The position numbers and the translations under genes were made by a program. Positions 62,273-64,000 of a DNA stretch of 64,000 bases are shown here, piece by piece. The stretch spans positions 1 to 64,000 of the forward strand of contig JAEUUF010000002.1 in assembly GCA_016787645.1 (NCBI GenBank), written 5' to 3'. This DNA is from Cyclobacteriaceae bacterium (GTDB lineage: Bacteria; Bacteroidota; Bacteroidia; Cytophagales; Cyclobacteriaceae). The notes under the pieces are model-generated. The model was not told the origin of the DNA. It was given only the letters and a program-made list of their open reading frames with translations, and did no database searches. Position 1 is the first letter of the stretch. Each line of letters starts with the position of its first letter.

Positions 62273-63307
62273 TTATTCTGCCGTTGCCTTCTCCTTTTCA
62301 GGGGTGGCGTGCCCGGTCATCAGCTTTTCCTTGATTTTCTTCTCGAGTTCGTCGCAGAGTTCCGGATTGTCTTCGATAAGCTGTTTTACGGCATCGCGGC
62401 CCTGGCCCAGTTTGTTGCCGTTGTAAGCGAACCAAGAACCCGATTTCTGGATGATGTTCAGCTCCACCCCAAGATCAACGATCTCGCCGGATTTGGAAAT
62501 TCCGCGGCCATACATGATGTCAAACTCAACCACCTTAAACGGAGGGGCCACTTTGTTTTTCACCACTTTGACGCGCACTCGGTTGCCGGTAATTTCATCG
62601 CTGCTTTCTTTGATCTGGCCAATGCGACGGATGTCGAGTCGAACCGAGGCGTAGAATTTGAGTGCATTACCGCCTGTAGTCGTCTCCGGGTTTCCGAACA
62701 TGACCCCAATCTTCTCACGCAGCTGGTTGATGAAGACGCAGGCGCAGCCTGTCTTGCTGATCGTACCGGTCAGTTTGCGAAGTGCCTGCGACATCAGGCG
62801 GGCCTGTAATCCCATCTTGCTTTCACCCATCTCGCCCTCCAATTCACCTTTCGGCACCAGGGCAGCAACAGAGTCAATTACAATAATGTCGATGGCGCCG
62901 GACCGGATCAGGTGATCCGCTATTTCCAGTGCTTGTTCGCCGTTGTCGGGCTGAGAGATCAGCAGGTTCTCAGTGTCGATGCCCAGCTTTTCGGCATATG
63001 CCTTGTCAAAAGCATGCTCGGCATCGATAAATGCAGCAAGTCCGCCTTTGCGCTGAGCCTCCGCGATGCAGTGCATCGTAAGGGTAGTCTTTCCCGAAGA
63101 TTCCGGCCCGTAGATCTCGGTTACCCGGCCGCGGGGAATGCCCCCAATGCCAAGGGCGACGTCCAGTCCGATAGAACCCGTTGAGATAGCGGGCACATCA
63201 ATGACTTTCTCGTCACTCAGTTTCATCACCGTTCCTTTCCCATACGTCTTGTCGAGTTTGTCGAGGGTCAGTTGAAGGGCTTTCAGTTTTTCTTTTGCGT
63301 CGCTCAT
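62273..63307 (-). CDS. recA: Recombinase RecA
   Basis: A 344-residue DNA recombinase and coprotease. Walker A is GPESSGKTT at residues 67-75, with Walker [13 protein letters not shown], the L2 loop [21 protein letters not shown] and the C-terminal domain. Upstream (63343-63350) is a TAGGTTTG promoter box overlapped by a GTTT-N7-AAAC palindrome that could be an SOS-type operator. The protein is complete with no inteins. Confidence 0.97.
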   Translation of the reverse strand: MSDAKEKLKALQLTLDKLDKTYGKGTVMKLSDEKVIDVPAISTGSIGLDVALGIGGIPRGRVTEIYGPESSGKTTLTMHCIAEAQRKGGLAAFIDAEHAFDKAYAEKLGIDTENLLISQPDNGEQALEIADHLIRSGAIDIIVIDSVAALVPKGELEGEMGESKMGLQARLMSQALRKLTGTISKTGCACVFINQLREKIGVMFGNPETTTGGNALKFYASVRLDIRRIGQIKESSDEITGNRVRVKVVKNKVAPPFKVVEFDIMYGRGISKSGEIVDLGVELNIIQKSGSWFAYNGNKLGQGRDAVKQLIEDNPELCDELEKKIKEKLMTGHATPEKEKATAE

Positions 63308-63342
63308 GGGTATACGTGTTAGTATGTATCGTGTTTATTGAA

Positions 63343-63350
63343 CAAACCTA
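63343..63350 (-). promoter_or_regulatory. Predicted -7 promoter element for recA
   Basis: TAGGTTTG on the minus strand matches TAnnTTTG. Predicted transcription start about 30 nt before the recA ATG. The partly overlapping GTTTATTGAACAAAC (63333-63347) is an imperfect palindrome with GTTT/AAAC arms. A -33 element is not clear. Confidence 0.45.
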
Positions 63351-63533
63351 CGCAGTCATCGTGTCAGTTTGTGTCACAGAGGGTTGCGCGGGGTTCAAGT
63401 TACCATTACAATACTAATAGGTAATCCCGGCCTGCGGGAATTCTTTTGTGAAGGAAATCCTGATCATTTTTTAAGTGACTAATCCTTAACGTTTAACGGG
63501 CAACAATCTTAATTTGCACTTTCATGCGCTCCC

Positions 63534-64000
63534 TGGGTATCATTTTCTGCCTGCTGACGGCCTCGTCTGCCTGGTGCCAGCTCAACAACCGGGCCTTTGA
63601 AGACCGTATGTCCATAGAGGCATCAGATTCCGGCAAACTCTTCCTCGGTGTCAACGCCCTGGGTTTCTTCAAGAACAACGAGTACAAGCAGACTATTATC
63701 GAGGGCTATACCCTTTTCGGGTACCAATTGCAGCCTTTTCTTAGCTACCACCTCACACCCGCCATTCGAATCGATGCGGGTGCCTTCCTGCAAAAAGACT
63801 TTGGCAATGACAAATATTCCACCGCCGCACCCACATTTTCCATCAAGTGGAAGTCAAAAGACTTCTCGGCAATTTTTGGAAACCTCGAAGGTAGCCTGAA
63901 TCACCGCCTCATCGAACCGCTATATGATTTTGAACGCGTTCTCAATCGCCGGCTCGAAACAGGCGTGCAGTTTCTCTACGATCATGACGGCCTGTTCGCC
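63534..64000 (+). CDS. Outer-membrane beta-barrel protein (partial, cut by window end)
   Basis: An open frame from ATG 63534 runs off the window after 155 codons. It begins with a signal peptide (MRSLGIIFCLLTASSAWCQ) and continues with beta-rich sequence (GYQLQPFLSYHLTPAIRIDAGAFLQKDFG, FSIKWKSKDFSAIFGN), consistent with an outer-membrane barrel. A TTAATTTG box (63509-63518 region), one mismatch from TAnnTTTG, lies just upstream. No family can be named from the visible part. Confidence 0.75.

Overview
The window looks like the chromosome of a Cytophagales-type member of the Bacteroidota. Support comes from family content: paired DUF4097 proteins behind an ECF sigma factor, Bacteroidetes-type 8-TM ABC permeases, DUF4421 and other outer-membrane barrels, an OmpA/PD40 protein, GH3, and the arginine operon layout with an N-acyl-ornithine carbamoyltransferase. 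Promoter-like TAnnTTTG boxes, the Bacteroidetes -7 consensus, sit just before several start codons. Base composition is near 50% GC over most of the window.

Layout: 1-3450 holds an ECF sigma / HEAT-containing membrane protein / two DUF4097 proteins module with two heptanucleotide arrays. 3490-5740 is the most plastic region. It holds tRNA-Gly(CCC) with a degenerate partial copy of its 3' half, a REP-associated tyrosine transposase (RAYT) element, an AT-richer orphan gene, a second copy of the element without transposase, and a truncated copy of the 3' end of the neighbouring outer-membrane protein gene. 5679-7091 carries that outer-membrane protein and a frameshifted sterol desaturase family gene. 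7374-12035 is a two-gene sugar module (Gfo/Idh/MocA oxidoreductase plus a HEAT/double DUF1080 protein), convergent with mgtA.

12032-26287 is an almost unbroken minus-strand run. Starting from a promoter near 26350 it reads: Arg-rich leader peptide, GNAT, argG, argC, argD, N-acylornithine carbamoyltransferase, argB, argE, a 7-nt repeat island, argH, a TPR lipoprotein, a Ste24-like protease, a barrel protein and mgtA. The leader peptide followed by two mutually exclusive hairpins suggests arginine attenuation of the operon. Val90 of the carbamoyltransferase suggests a succinylated pathway. 26448-38668 holds DedA, an ABC permease, a secreted TPR-CHAT protein, methylmalonyl-CoA mutase and dnaA.

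38671-64000 is mostly housekeeping: HtrA protease, GH3, dxr and rseP, an M20D amidohydrolase, an OmpA protein, lon-hslU, a SixA-like phosphatase, a lauroyl-acyltransferase-like protein, a DUF486 protein, a TonB_C/propeller protein, ettA, a small acidic DUF2795-like protein, ispD, queA, a MacB-like permease, recA, and a partial barrel gene cut by the window end.

The most noteworthy items are the arginine leader-peptide attenuator (26139-26351), the autonomous/non-autonomous RAYT pair with its local duplication (3490-5740), and the three heptanucleotide arrays.
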